Source of the DNA: Schistocerca nitens
Taxonomy: Eukaryota > Arthropoda > Insecta > Orthoptera > Acrididae
NCBI RefSeq assembly: GCF_023898315.1
Contig: NC_064622.1
Location: forward strand, 278,433,503 to 278,497,502
Direction of reading: 5' to 3'
Length of the DNA: 64,000 nt
The position numbers were made by a program, and so were the translations under genes. Positions within the stretch are counted from its first letter, which is position 1, and the number at the start of each line of letters is the position of its first letter. The notes beneath the pieces were generated by a model. That model saw only the letters and a list, made by a program, of their open reading frames with translations. It did not search any database and had not been told where the DNA came from. This document shows, in pieces, positions 1 through 11,081 of the stretch.

Positions 1-385
1 AACAGCGTTTGATAAAGAATTGTTACTTTTTTCTTAATATACGGACTTCTGCATCAGCTTCCGCTAAATTTGGCTTTTGATATCCGCTTCTGCTTTCGTT
101 ATCACACTTCCGTCACATCACTAGTAAAAATAGTAACGCACACCAGGTAAGGTAAGCAATAAGAGTGTATTATACGCTTGTACATTTACAAATAGACTAC
201 AAAAATGGGGAAAACATGAAAAAATAGGGGAGAAAACGGAAAATGGAAAAAATGTGGGAAATATGCAAAAATAGCAAAATGGAGAAAATATGGAAAATCC
301 AGATACCATATAGTAACGCAGGATAGCTGCATGTATACACTTACGGTAGTTAAAATTTGCGGTATAAGCACTAAAAACATGATGG
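1..385. other. No gene; A-rich degenerate repeat
   Basis: Nothing coding is recognisable. From about 195 to 310 the plus strand is a degenerate run of short units resembling GGAAAAnATGnAAAA, with very few pyrimidines. A similar block lies at 29690-29880, so this may be a dispersed A-rich simple repeat rather than unique sequence. Confidence 0.5.
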
Positions 386-394
386 CACACACAC

Positions 395-456
<62 letters not shown>
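386..456. repeat. (CA)n microsatellite
   Basis: An almost pure CA dinucleotide run of about 71 bp with one G interruption near 399. It creates spurious Cys-Val and His-Thr open frames on both strands. Confidence 0.97.
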
Positions 457-458
<2 letters not shown>

Positions 459-604
459 AAAAAAGCGTTATACACAGAGGGGGTGGACAGAATATGCAGT
501 TGAAAGGGTCTGTGGGTCTTTAATGTAACAATTAGATACAGGAGAGGGAATGACACATCATATGGCTATAAAGTAGGATGAGGTGGTCAATACGTGATAC
601 AAGT

Positions 605-791
605 TGGCTCTGAGCACTATGGGACTTAACATATTAGGTCATCAGTCCCCTAGAACTTAGAACTACTTAAACCTAACTAACCTAAGGACATCACACACAT
701 CCATGCCCGAGGCAGGATTCGAACCTGCGACCGTAACAGTCCCGCGGTTCCGGACTGAAGTGCCTAGAAGCGCACGGCCACAAAGCCGGCC
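605..791 (-). mobile_element. tRNA-headed SINE, family A
   Basis: Antisense copy of the window's commonest SINE. Read on the minus strand it has a tRNA-like head with an A-box-like segment, a B box (GGTTCGAATCCTGCCTC), then a body with GTTAGTTAGGTTTAAGTAG and a 3' end GAGCCA near 605. It is slightly diverged in the head (about 750-790). I could not see convincing target-site duplications. SINEs of this type are transcribed by RNA polymerase III and mobilised by LINE machinery (family knowledge). Confidence 0.93.
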
Positions 792-1749
792 CGTGATGCA
801 AGTATTACGCATAAGGTGTGCTTCGTATTTTTCAAAATACCTAGCATCTTTACAATAGTTCCCAGTAATGAGATTTTATTGTGTCATTAACTGGTGTCTT
901 CAGCAGCAGCAGTGACGGGAAATTTTTTGCTTTCGACACATGTTGGAGAGACTGTGGCACAATAGTACTCCTATCATATCATTGCCATATGGAGGGTTAG
1001 GGAGGCAGCAGCTGAATCGTCATAGCTGCCTGGCAGCGCTCTGATTGATTGCCTTTGAGTTCTTGTCATCGTTCTGTGGTTTTAATGTTAACATTTACTG
1101 CCATGTGTTATTATTTTTAAATAAATAAACTCCAGTTACAAAGTGGAATTGGTCACAGTTAAAATAAGTGTTCTAATGGATCAATGCTTGCAAAGAACGT
1201 AACACCACGAAATTTTTGTATGTGTTCATCTAGATTTTCCAGTCTAAATGAACTGTAACACTGATTTAATTAATAGCCCATGCATCTGCTACACCCTATT
1301 TAGCTACTGATAATAAAGAACTGCAGTAAAGAGACAGTGATGGTTCTATAACCTTCTGCTCTAACATCTGTTGTAGGTGTTTCGCAAGCGCCTCTCATTT
1401 CGTCGATGCCATGGAGTATGAATTTTCGCAGTCAACTTTGTGTTGAAGTACTTCCATGTGATACTGATAAGTATGTATGATACATGGCTTCTTTTTGAAG
1501 AAGCGTATGTACCTCAATGACAAATATTTTAGTTTGGTCTGCGGTAACAGTTACTAGTTAAAGATTCTGTCGCCTTGTCATTTTGTGGTCTTTGTTATTC
1601 TCCACCGAAACACAGTGAGAAGGCTAGCTACTGTTTTGTTTAACTTTTGTCTTAATAAATTTAGCTCTCATGCTTTGGCAGCATTTACTACGTTCAGCTG
1701 TCGTTTTCATCAAATCTACAACGATATTTTCACCGTCGATACTAAGATA
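792..1749. other. Unassigned AT-rich sequence
   Basis: No gene or repeat family recognised. Open frames here are short and lack protein-like composition. Confidence 0.4.
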
Positions 1750-2091
1750 TCAATTGTTCGAGGAGGAGTCTATTTCTGCGTCCCTCTCCTTCAGAAATGG
1801 ACTGCTCCAATGACCGTGCAGTTTTGTAACAGGTAAGTAGTACCATCGTAATTCACTAATCTTGTTCAATAAACTCCTTGACATCATATTCACTGTAGTA
1901 CATGTATCAACAACAACTGTAGTCAATACGTTTCCCATTATAGTATTAACAGTGGTCTGAACTATATATTTACATTGATCACATTTATGGTGGTCAGTAC
2001 CTAACTCATCTCTGATGTCCATATCGTTATTATACCTCAACAGGTTCACTGAATTATGTTCTCTGCGCGCACTCCATCCCACGACAGTCAT
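1750..2091 (-). mobile_element. Possible LTR-retroelement protease-region fossil
   Basis: A 113-codon minus-strand frame contains a two-cysteine CxxC patch followed by a stretch resembling the active-site neighbourhood of retroelement aspartic proteases (VVVDT then a hydrophobic run). No LTR, reverse transcriptase or integrase was found beside it. It is a broken, isolated and probably old fragment. The family cannot be fixed, and a chance resemblance is possible. Confidence 0.3.
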
Positions 2092-2537
2092 TGGATGGCG
2101 TAATGTGGCCAGATCTAGTTTGTTGAATTGATCATTGTTGGGAGTGAGTCTTCCGTCCCCTCGGTAACATTTGCTGGTGAATTTTTCTCTTGGTAGCTTG
2201 CGTCAACAGCACAGTTCTGTACTGGATCACTTGTATTTAGCTGATAGTGGTTTCTTGCGTTGGAATTCCACTGATTCTTATTGTTGTTGTGTTGCCGTAG
2301 ACTATTCCATTGTTATGGTATCTCAGTGGTTTTGTTGCAATTTGGTGGACCGCAGTCAACAGGCTGAACGTACGCAGTGGAGGTGCCACCGGAGGCATCA
2401 CAAAGGGAACGCTACAGTCTTCCGATTTGCCATGACTGTAGAGCTAGGTGCATGGCGGAGTGGACTGACCCGTGCCACCTTATTATTATTGTTATGATTC
2501 ACCTCAGAACATTCAGGTACTGAATCAATACAACCTA
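2092..2537. other. Unassigned
   Basis: No gene recognised. A 108-codon plus-strand frame at 2171-2497 has no family resemblance and I do not regard it as a gene. Confidence 0.4.
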
Positions 2538-2795
2538 CACTGAAGAGCCAAAGGAACTGGTACACCCGCCTAATATCGTGTAGGGCCCCGCGAGCACGCA
2601 AGAGTGCTGCAACACGACGTGGAATGGGCTCGACTAATGTCTCAAGTACTGCTGGAGGGAACTGACACCATGAATCCTGCAGGGGTGTCCGTAAATTCGT
2701 AAGAGTACGAGGGGAGGAGATCTCTTCTGAACAGCACATTGCAAGGCATCCAAGATATGTTCAATAATGTTCATATCCCCAAAACACGCTAACAA
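2538..2795 (-). mobile_element. Tc1-like element family C, terminal fragment
   Basis: Begins after TA (2536-2537) with CACTGAAGAGCCAAAGG, the same terminus as the longer copy at 46608. The next 240 bp parallel that copy (the transposase C-terminal side, antisense): both contain AATATCGTGTAGGGCCC and ATGAATCCTGCAGGG. Similarity stops near 2785, where the TIR element at 2802 begins, so this is a one-ended remnant. Confidence 0.8.
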
Positions 2796-3340
2796 AATAT
2801 ACAGAGTGTTTGTTTTTAACTGCTTGACTTCGGAGCGCATCCATGACAGGTGTGTTTATCACTACCACTTCTTGGACATTCTACCTTATTACAGTGGTTG
2901 TGGTTTGTATTCCGCCAGTAGCCGCGTAGATGTCAGCGTGAGAGTTACGACGGTTGGATGGAAACAGAAATCAGTTATCCTGATGGCGGGGCTCGAGGGC
3001 ACCCACCGAAATCTAGCATTCCAATAGTTTGGGGACTCGCCACAATAAACACTGTGGTGAAGAGAAAACTACATTACCTCACAAGTAGCTTATTTGCCAG
3101 AAATGTCAGTGTCTATCCATATTACATGTACAGTACAGTCACATTTGCAACAATTAAGTAACAGTTGACCATCAATATCAACCGCTAGAACACAAAGGTT
3201 TAGATTTACATGAAACGTAGAATCCGTTGCGTCGGTTATTGGCTGCAAAAACGGGCACACTTGTTATTTGTTAATAACAGCTCCATCCATCATGAATGGG
3301 AAGCACTGGTTTGAATGAACCGTACGTATTTTGTTGTGTA

Positions 3341-4762
3341 CACTCCTGGAAATGGAAAAAAGAACACATTGACACCGGTGTGTCAGACCCACCATACTTG
3401 CTCCGGACACTGCGAGAGGGCTGTGCAAGCAATGATCACACGCACGGCACAGCGGACACAACAGGAACCGCGGTGTTGGCCGTCGAATGGCGCTAGCTGC
3501 GCAGCATTTGTGCACCGCCGCCGTCAGTGTCAGCCAGTTTGCCGTGGCATACGGAGCTCCATCGCAGTCTTTAACACTGGTAGCATGCCGCGACAGCGTG
3601 GACGTGAACCGTATGTGCAGTTGACGGACTTTGAGCGAGGGCGTATAGTGGGCATGCGGGAGGCCGGGTGGACGTACCGCCGAATTGCTCAACACGTGGG
3701 GCGTGAGGTCTCCACAGTACATCGATGTTGTCGCCAGTGGTCGGCGGAAGGTGCACGTGCCCGTCGACCTGGGACCGGACCGCAGCGACGCACGGATGCA
3801 CGCCAAGACCGTAGGATCCTACGCAGTGCCGTAGGGGACCGCACCGCCACTTCCCAGCAAATTAGGGACACTGTTGCTCCTGGGGTATCGGCGAGGACCA
3901 TTCGCAACCGTCTCCATGAAGCTGGGCTACGGTCCCGCACACCGTTAGGCCGTCTTCCGCTCACGCCCCAACATCGTGCAGCCCGCCTCCAGTGGTGTCG
4001 CGACAGGCGTGAATGGAGGGACGAATGGAGACGTGTCGTCTTCAGCGATGAGAGTCGCTTCTGCCTTGGTGCCAATGATGGTCGTATGCGTGTTTGGCGC
4101 CGTGCAGGTGAGCGCCACAATCAGGACTGCATACGACTGAGGCACACAGGGCCAACACCCGGCATCATGGTGTGGGGAGCGATCGCCTACACTGGCCGTA
4201 CACCACTGGTGATCGTCGAGGGGACACTGAATAGTGCACGGTACATCCAAACCGTCATCGAACCCATCGTTCTACCATTCCTAGACCGGCAAGGGAACTT
4301 GCTGTTCCAACAGGACAATGCACGTCCGCATGTATCCCGTGCCACCCAACGTGCTCTAGAAGGTGTAAGTCAACTACCCTGGCCAGCAAGATCTCCGGAT
4401 CTGTCCCCCATTGAGCATGTTTGGGACTGGATGAAGCGTCGTCTCACGCGGTCTGCACGTCCAGCACGACCGCTGGTCCAACTGAGGCGCCAGGTGGAAA
4501 TGGCATGGCAAGCCGTTCCACAGGACTACATCCAGCATCTCTGCGATCGTCTCCATGGGAGAATAGCAGCCTGCATTGCTGCGAAAGGTGGATATACACT
4601 GTACTAGTGCCGACATTGTGCATGCTCTGTTGCCTGTGTCTATGTGCCTGTGGTTCTGTCAGTGTGATCATGTGATGTATCTGACCCCAGGAATGTATCA
4701 ATAAAGTTTCCCCTTCCTGGGACAATGAATTCACGGTGTTCTTATTTCAATTTCCAGGAGTG
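3341..4762 (+). mobile_element. Intact Tc1-like transposon, copy A1
   Basis: A complete 1422-bp element. It is bounded by TA target dinucleotides (3339-3340, 4763-4764) and has 27-bp terminal inverted repeats starting CACTCCTGGAAAT, with about 25 of 27 positions matching. It carries one uninterrupted transposase gene. A second copy of exactly the same length lies at 44080-45501 on the other strand, differing by few substitutions, so the family was recently active. It sits inside the TIR element at 2802-4970. Confidence 0.97.
3585..4607 (+). CDS. Tc1-like transposase, 340 aa
   Basis: Cut-and-paste DDE transposase; it acts in the nucleus on the element's inverted repeats. Residues 1-120 form a paired-type double helix-turn-helix (FERGRIVGMREAGWTYRRIA, then an HTH around residues 70-115). 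The catalytic core shows VFSDESRF (first Asp), QQDNARPH (second Asp) and SPDLSPIEHVWD (Glu). The second Asp and the Glu are separated by 32 residues, not the 34 usual for Tc1, because the loop before LPWP is two residues shorter. Start chosen at MPRQRG: the frame is open back to 3315, but that lies outside the element. Length is typical for Tc1 (about 340 aa). No stop or frameshift is seen. Confidence 0.95.
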   Translation: MPRQRGREPYVQLTDFERGRIVGMREAGWTYRRIAQHVGREVSTVHRCCRQWSAEGARARRPGTGPQRRTDARQDRRILRSAVGDRTATSQQIRDTVAPGVSARTIRNRLHEAGLRSRTPLGRLPLTPQHRAARLQWCRDRREWRDEWRRVVFSDESRFCLGANDGRMRVWRRAGERHNQDCIRLRHTGPTPGIMVWGAIAYTGRTPLVIVEGTLNSARYIQTVIEPIVLPFLDRQGNLLFQQDNARPHVSRATQRALEGVSQLPWPARSPDLSPIEHVWDWMKRRLTRSARPARPLVQLRRQVEMAWQAVPQDYIQHLCDRLHGRIAACIAAKGGYTLY

Positions 4763-4796
4763 TATAACCCGAGTATGTAATAAAAATAGAGGGAGA

Positions 4797-4809
4797 GGGG
4801 GGGGGGGGG
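4797..4809. repeat. Poly-G tract
   Basis: Thirteen consecutive G, about 35 bp from the 3' end of element A1. The second copy of that family also has a G tract (element strand) beside its 3' end. Confidence 0.9.
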
Positions 4810-4977
4810 TCCCATTTGAAAATATAAAGTTGACGTCGCCTTCGCAAGAAGGACGTAGTACAGACAGATGTCCCCTTTACTGGTATTAACTTTTCACCTA
4901 GAACATTTTTATTTGTACGATGCTTCGTTTTCAAGATATTCAGTTGTCTCAAGCTAAAACAAACACGCTGTATAAAC

Positions 4978-5400
4978 ATGCTCATCATACTTCCCGTTTC
5001 ATATATGGAAAATGATGTTTGGCGTATGATCTCCTCTACTAAGGTGGCACAGAAAAATTCTGTCCGTGAAATTCGCTATAACTGCCTGATAAGATTCCAC
5101 TTGCATTTCGCCGACAACTCGTCGAATTGCCTCGTTCAACTCACGGATGTTTCAGGGTTTACTGACATACACCGATGACTCGTAGTGGACACGTTCCCCT
5201 CTCTTGACCCAAGCAAGGAATTTCCGAGCCTAGATATGGCAGTTCTGCTAGTTCACAAATCCAGTGCACCTCGTCATTGAAGATGATGATCCTCGCAAAA
5301 CCGTCGTCCTCCAGTTGTCTTCTCAGAAATCGGTCAACAAAATGTCGCCTTTTCTCATAAACGGTTTCTCTCAGTTTCCGCATTAACTTAATTCTGTAAA
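4978..5400 (-). pseudogene. Degraded IS630/Tc1-mariner transposase remnant
   Basis: Minus-strand translations show FNDEVHW around 5270-5290, matching the first catalytic Asp region of a widespread arthropod transposase type, and a C-terminal tail ending HTPNIIFHI near 4990-5060. The block between them, which should contain the second and third catalytic residues, is missing near 5165, so an internal deletion joined the two. Possible N-terminal residue strings continue to about 6000, interrupted by the SINE at 5683. TIRs not located. Confidence 0.55.
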
Positions 5401-5682
5401 GTAAGTACTGGGCATGAAAATTTTCTTAGGTCGAATCCTTGGGAACGGCGAAGAACTGACTTCACTGGACTAATAGCCACACTTCAAGAACTAACACAAT
5501 GTTTTGCACAGATTGCCCAGAACGACTCACACAGAACTCTTAGCGTTCAATGTTGAACCCGCTTCATTGAACTTTACTGAAAGTCTCAGAGCTGTTGGTC
5601 CATTTTCTGATTCATTGCTCCCTAGAATCGCGCGAAGACGTCTCACAATTGCTGTAAAACTTTCTGCATCTCGATAAAATGT

Positions 5683-5877
5683 GTGTGTGAATTCCTAAAG
5701 GAGCAAACTGCTTAGGTCATCGGTCCCTAGACTTACACACTACTTAAACTAAGTGAAACTAACTTACGTTAAGAACAACACACACACCCATGCCCGAAGG
5801 AAGACTCGAACTTCTGCCGGGAGGGGCCGCGCAGACCGTGACAAGGCGCCTCAAACGACGCTGCCACTCTGCGCGGC
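5683..5877 (-). mobile_element. tRNA-headed SINE, family B
   Basis: A different tRNA-derived SINE, about 195 bp, antisense. Its B-box region is near 5797-5820, and it has the AACACACACACCCATGCCCG segment shared by this family. It is flanked by a 13-bp target-site duplication CTCGATAAAATGT (5670-5682 and 5878-5890). Confidence 0.9.
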
Positions 5878-6091
5878 CTCGATAAAATGTTTGCACCATT
5901 AACATACGGTGCGCAACAGTTAACTATTCAGTGCACTGCACTGCACACACAATGAAGAAAAGCGAGAAATTCAGACTGAAGCAACAATCGGAATATTTCC
6001 GGAGACGGAAATAATATACAACAAAGCGGTCAACCGACAAAAAAAAATGTTCTATACGATTCAAAATCAGTGCACCTTTTGAAGAACCTTT

Positions 6092-7243
6092 TATACACAT
6101 TAATGTAACAACCTGTCAAAAGCTAAACAACGTTTTGCAACACGGACCACTGCGAGGCGTGCGGTAAGAGCCAATGAAATTCTGGAAGGTACCGCCATGG
6201 ATGTGGAGCCATGCCGACTCCAGCTGCGATAGTTTTCTCGCTTGTGGATCCATGTCGCCAACAGCCCGATCGAGATGGTCCCACATATTCTCAATTGGGT
6301 TTAAATATGGGAAGTTTGGTGGCCAGGGGAGTGCAGTAAACACATCCTGGTGCTCTCTGAAACATGCATGTACACTGCGAGCTGTGTGCCGAGGAAAAAC
6401 AGACTACATTTAGAGGTGGACATGGTCCCGAAGGGAACGTGCATACTTTTGTTGATCCATTGTGCCATCCAGTATGACTAAATCACCCAGGAAATGCCAT
6501 GAAAACATCACCCAGACCAAAAAGCACCGTCCTCCGGCCAGCACCCTTCCGACGATTGTTGCAGGGTATTTGCTTTGAGTAGTTTGACGCCATTCACGCC
6601 AATGGCTATGTTTTTAATGGAACATGAAATGTGATTGACCTGAAAAAGCCATCTGTCGCTCCTCAGTGGACATCCAGTTGCGGTATGAGCGAGCAAATTT
6701 TAGCCTTCGTCGCCAGTGGACATCAGTCAGCATGGGTGCAGGTACCGGGCACCTGCTGCGGTTGCCCACATGGGGCAACGTTCGCTGGACGGTCGTTGAG
6801 GAGAGACTATTGACTATTGGTAACTCCTTGGTTCATCTGGGCGGTCAGTTGCTCAACAGTTGCACGTCTATTCATCTGTACACATCGCCGCAGCCGTCCT
6901 TCATCCCTGTCATCTATGGCCCATGTTGCACCACAGTTCCTTCAGTGCCGATTTTGGATAGCCCATTTTCCCATGCACCTTATAATTTAACCACGACGAC
7001 ACATTAACTGTTTACAAACTTAGCCGTTTCGCAAATACTTCCACCCTTGACCAGAAAGCCAATGATCATGCCCTCTTGACCATCAAATAAATCGCTCCGT
7101 TTCCGCATTACAACTGCTGCACTTCTTCCTCCTGGCAAGCATTTATACGATCCACTGCTAGTGCTGCCACCTGTCGTCTGTGAGTGGTTACTGCAAACGA
7201 CGTCGAACGCAGGCGATGGTCACATTAATGCGACTGGGCCGTG
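6092..7243 (-). mobile_element. Tc1-like element family D, degraded
   Basis: Right terminus CACATTAATGCGACTGGGCCGTG ends before TA at 7244; the left end near 6092 (CACATTAATGTAACA) is a shortened version. On the minus strand a 75-codon frame at 6116-6343 contains LPWPPN and NPIENMWD, the Tc1 catalytic-Glu block. The region 6500-6800 corresponds to the first Asp block and the helix-turn-helix, but is shifted and stopped repeatedly. Related pieces lie at 18253-19490 and 40626-40700. Confidence 0.8.
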
Positions 7244-8169
7244 TATAAATGTAGAGTCCGTAAGTAGAAAAACAGGACTGATTTGGCTATGACGTCATAT
7301 TTCCGAATGCCGGATGTTTGCCACGCCAGACATTTGCCACGCCGGACATTAGCCACACTTGCCCCTTCACCAGGTAGCTTGAGTAGCGATCCCTCAGGTA
7401 AGGGACGCCCTTTCTCGTACTTCTGTCCGCTTTCAAACCACTGTCTCCATAGCTTACTCGATACAACCAGTACCTTCTTCTTCGACATCTTGGCCAAATA
7501 CAGAGCTTCTTTTCCGAAATCGAGATATTTATAACTTTGGAGAAACGAAAGCAATACCGACGATTATGTCAGTATGAAATCAGTTCCGCCAAGTACAAAT
7601 ATAGATCCCTCTTTCTGTACAGGAGCTTCCTTTCACACTTACTGATTGCGATAGAAACAGTCCATCGCCATGGGAGCAACAAGAACAGAACGATGTAAAG
7701 AGAATGCGAATGTACACTAATTATTTCTTTTTGATCACTGCATTTGTGCCTACTTCAATTACTACAACTGCATGCCCAAAAGACGATAAAGAAGGAAGAA
7801 ATGTATATGTGAATGTCTGAAAACAAGAACGACATACTCCATATTAATTTACTCTCTAAAATCCGATATCCCTTGCGGCGAAACATTAGTTGATAAAGTG
7901 TAGCTGGAAAATGTTCAAAACATGACTGAAAATACGTTCACTAAATAGAGATAAGAACGTCTATGACTGACATGTCATCTAAAGTCGACGTACAATTTTA
8001 AAATGTTAGAAATAAGGAAATGAAGTAATACAAAATGCTATGCTTGTAACGTACGTTGTTGTTCTACGTTTTTTAGCTCTGGTATTTACAGGGTCACAGA
8101 GAAAGCATCCTAGGTTTTGGTGGGAAAAACCGTAATTGTAATGATCTGCACTACAACAGAAACAAGAAG
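7244..8169. other. Unassigned, with a short inverted dispersed block
   Basis: At 7305-7365 a unit resembling GGACATTTGCCACGCC is repeated about three times. The reverse complement of this block occurs at 9240-9275. Both encode VRRGKC in one frame. The rest (7560-8169) has no recognised content; it may include the 5' part of the LINE that starts clearly at about 8200. Confidence 0.4.
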
Positions 8170-8199
8170 CACAACTTAAGGAAAAATAATGTAATGTGT

Positions 8200-9171
8200 G
8201 TTTCAGCTCACAAGCGACATTGAAGCAGATGGTTCCTGTGACTTAGTGTGGGCAGAGGTTATATTCGACAACCGGAACAAATTAATAACTGGCTCCTTTT
8301 ATTGACCCCCGGTCTCAGATGAAACAGTTGCTGAACAGTTCAAAGAAAACATGAGTCTCATCACAAATAGGTACCCTACTCATACAATTATAGTTGGCAG
8401 TGACTTCAATCTACCTTCCGTATGTTGACAAAAATACATTTTCAGACCCTAATGTGGATAGAAAACAATTTCCGTAATTGTTTTAAATGCTTTTTTTTAA
8501 ATTATTTTGAACAATTAGTTCACGAGGCCATTCAGATTGTAAATGGTTACGAAAACACACTTGACCTCTTAGCCACAAATAATCCTGAGCATCACGACGG
8601 ATACAGGGATTAGTGAACACACAGTCGTAACGAGGCTCAATTCCGTAACAAAGAAATTCACCAAAACTAAACGCGAATTATATCTATTTATAAAAGCAGC
8701 TAAAAATTCGATTGACGTCTTTCCAAGAGACAGTCTCCAATCCTTCCAAACTATGTAAGTGAAGACCATATGTGGCTTAAGTTCAAAGAAATAGTAGCAA
8801 CAGCACTCGAGAGATTCATACCAAATAAATTAATAAAATACGGGACTGATCCCCCATGGTACACAAAACACGACAGAAAGCTCGTACAGGAGTACCGAAA
8901 AAGGCACGTGTAATTTAGGCGAACGCCAAATCTCCATGATTGGCGAAGTTTTACTGAGACTCGAAATCTGGTGCGGATTTCAATGCGAGATGCATTTAAT
9001 AGTTTCCACAACGAAACTCTCACTATGAAATGTGGTGGGAAATCCAAAGAGATTCTGGTCCTATGTTAAGTAAACCAGCGGAAAGGCTCAGTAAGTACCT
9101 TTACTGTGCGACAGCGACGGTAATATTACTGATGACAGTGTCACTAACGTGGAGTTACTAAATGCAGTTCC
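8200..9171 (+). pseudogene. LINE endonuclease and linker region
   Basis: Broken apurinic-type endonuclease (EEP fold) and linker of the LINE. Readable blocks: LITGSFY and VGSDFNLPS (endonuclease core, 8280-8420), NTLDLLATNNPE (8550-8590), SEHTVV (8615) and DPPWYTK (8850-8870). Several frameshifts and stops. This part would have nicked target DNA for reverse transcription. Confidence 0.75.
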
Positions 9172-9690
9172 AGGGGTCGGGCGGCGAGTGAGGAGGAGGA
9201 GAGGGAGGCAAGGGACCCGACCCTTCGGAACAGGTAAAATCGTGGCGTATGTCCGGCGTGGCAAATGTCCGCACACCCATATTTCCACGGCTGGGGTGCG
9301 AGATGTTTACACCAACGGCCACGAACACAAAAGAGTCGACGCGACCCGGAAGGCAGAGGGTGGTATTCCTTTGCTGGCGGCCGGCACTCCTATTCCGGCT
9401 GCGAACTGTTTACTTGTACTGAGCAAATACTTGGAAGTGGAGGGGCGCCCCTGACTCACAGTGAAGCACTGCGTCGCACTTTGATACGTTTTTTGATTTT
9501 ACTGTTGAACATCTGTCGTGCGTGAGCGCCGAGCGCAAAGAGTAGGGAAAGCAGAGTACACTTGCTTATACCTGTATATTTCTCTGAGTTTTGTTACTTA
9601 GTCAAGTTTGACGATGCATGCAACGAACGTTTTGTTCACCGAATGCTGCCCGTAACCAGTAGGTACGAACTGCATGCATTTTAATCATAC
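9172..9690. other. Insert of unknown type within the LINE
   Basis: About 510 bp of purine- and GC-rich sequence (GGAGGAGGAG near 9190) interrupts the LINE between its linker pieces. It contains the VRRGKC-encoding block noted at 7305, inverted. No terminal repeats or family identified; boundaries are approximate. Confidence 0.4.
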
Positions 9691-9791
9691 TTCCCTTTAC
9701 CAACGTAAACGAAGTAAATATTCCAGAATTCGAATCAAGAACAGCTGCCAATGTAACTTTGAAGTGGATATCCTGCTGTCCAGACTGTATA

Positions 9792-11081
9792 TCGTCAAAT
9801 GTGGTGAATATAAACATTTTTCAACTTCAAAAGAAAAAAACTGATAATTTTAAAAAGAAATATGAAAATCAGAATTACATGGGATTATAGATCTTGTATC
9901 TAACTTTAACCTTATAATTAGGTTTGGAACCAAGCTAGTGGTTTATTATATAAAAAAAATAATAACAGGGTGTTTCTATTCACGCCACAGAGAGGAGTGA
10001 ATAAAAACATCAATGTTACACTTACTATTGTTTTCTGTTTATTGGTCTCTGGGGTGAATATGAACATTTCAAAATCTGTTTTGGATCTAGGAGAATAAGA
10101 AACAAAAATTATCTGGTTCAAAGAAGATTTTATTCAATACAAAACCAAAAATATTGCTTGGAATGTGGTTTTTTGATTCTATTCTTAAAATAAAAATTAT
10201 TGTATCTCCAGTTACTTTATTGTAACACTGAACTGATAAACTTGGTTTGCTTGTTAATACATTAAGTAACTGACATCATTTTGAACTTCTCGCGGCGTAA
10301 TGAATAGTCCATTCAATTTCCGGCATGCAGCCGCGCAAATGAATTTAATGGACTAACTGATATCAAGTTAAAAAATTATTTCTTTGAATCTAAAAGTCGT
10401 ACCCCCCCCCCCCCCCCCCAAGTAACTAAAGGCTTTCGAACAACACTTTTGACTAAAAACTGACTCCTCATCTGCTGCAATAAATGTTTTTAACCGCCCT
10501 TATTTTTTAAAAAATATGTCATTTTTCCTTCTAAGTACCAAATTTTATATGCTTGGAATCTAAATGACTGCTTGGTTTTTCCACATACTTTAATGACAGC
10601 GTTGATAACAGAACGGTGTGGTTCTCACTTACGTCAGACTCTTGGAGAAGCACTGACGATTACTGTTTCTATTCACCCCGTAAATTCCGTAAACACAACC
10701 ATAAATTTTCAATTAGTAGAAACATAAGTTAGATTAAAGGATACTTTAAAACGCAACCTTTACTTAACGGAACGGAACTGCAAACTTTCTTAACATGTAT
10801 TTAAATTAGAAAAACACAACTTAGCTTGTAAATGAAAGGTAAAGTTCGAAGTAAGCAAGTTCAGCATCACATCCGAGGTTTGTCATACAGTGAACAAAAC
10901 TTCATCCGACAGTGCCATCAACTTTGAAATCCATAGTTTCCGTCTTAGATTGGTTCACTGTCAGTCTAGACAAACAAGCCTTTGAATGACATTCCTACTT
11001 GTCTTCCGGCACAACAGTATTGAAATTTTTAGGAAGTTTCGTTTCTGTCCATCTCATTGTTTTAATTCACATTTTACATTA
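9792..11081. mobile_element. Unclassified 1.3-kb non-coding insert with motif repeats
   Basis: It interrupts the LINE between GACTGTATA and the piece resuming at TTTGGCTCC. It contains no long open frame. A motif close to TGAATAnAAACA, usually preceded by GGG or GTG, occurs at about 9803 (+), 9971 (-), 9995 (+), 10051 (+) and 10662 (-), and a weaker form occurs near 11060. The outermost copies are in inverted orientation near the two ends. This would suit a non-autonomous DNA transposon with subterminal repeats, but the termini and target duplication are not resolved. Confidence 0.4.
10402..10419. repeat. Poly-C tract
   Basis: Eighteen consecutive C inside the 1.3-kb insert. Confidence 0.9.

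Larger units (their letters stand above)
2802..4970. mobile_element. Short TIR element interrupted by a Tc1-like element
   Basis: Left terminus CAGAGTGTTTGTTTTTA (2802) and right terminus TAAAACAAACACGCTG (ending 4970) are inverted repeats of each other, and each is flanked by TA (2800-2801, 4971-4972). Removing the nested element at 3341-4762 leaves about 745 bp without a transposase frame, so it would be non-autonomous. TA target and size suggest the Tc1/mariner superfamily. The pairing of these two ends is my inference from about 20 bp of terminal similarity. Confidence 0.5.

Noticed and set aside
121-556. Several open frames across the CA microsatellite (Cys-Val and His-Thr repeats)
   Set aside because: They are artefacts of an uninterrupted dinucleotide repeat with no other protein-like content.
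3315-3584. Upstream extension of the Tc1 A transposase frame (430 aa; 443 aa in the other copy)
   Set aside because: The extra N-terminal codons begin in flanking DNA outside the element and differ between the two copies; the shared start is MPRQRG.
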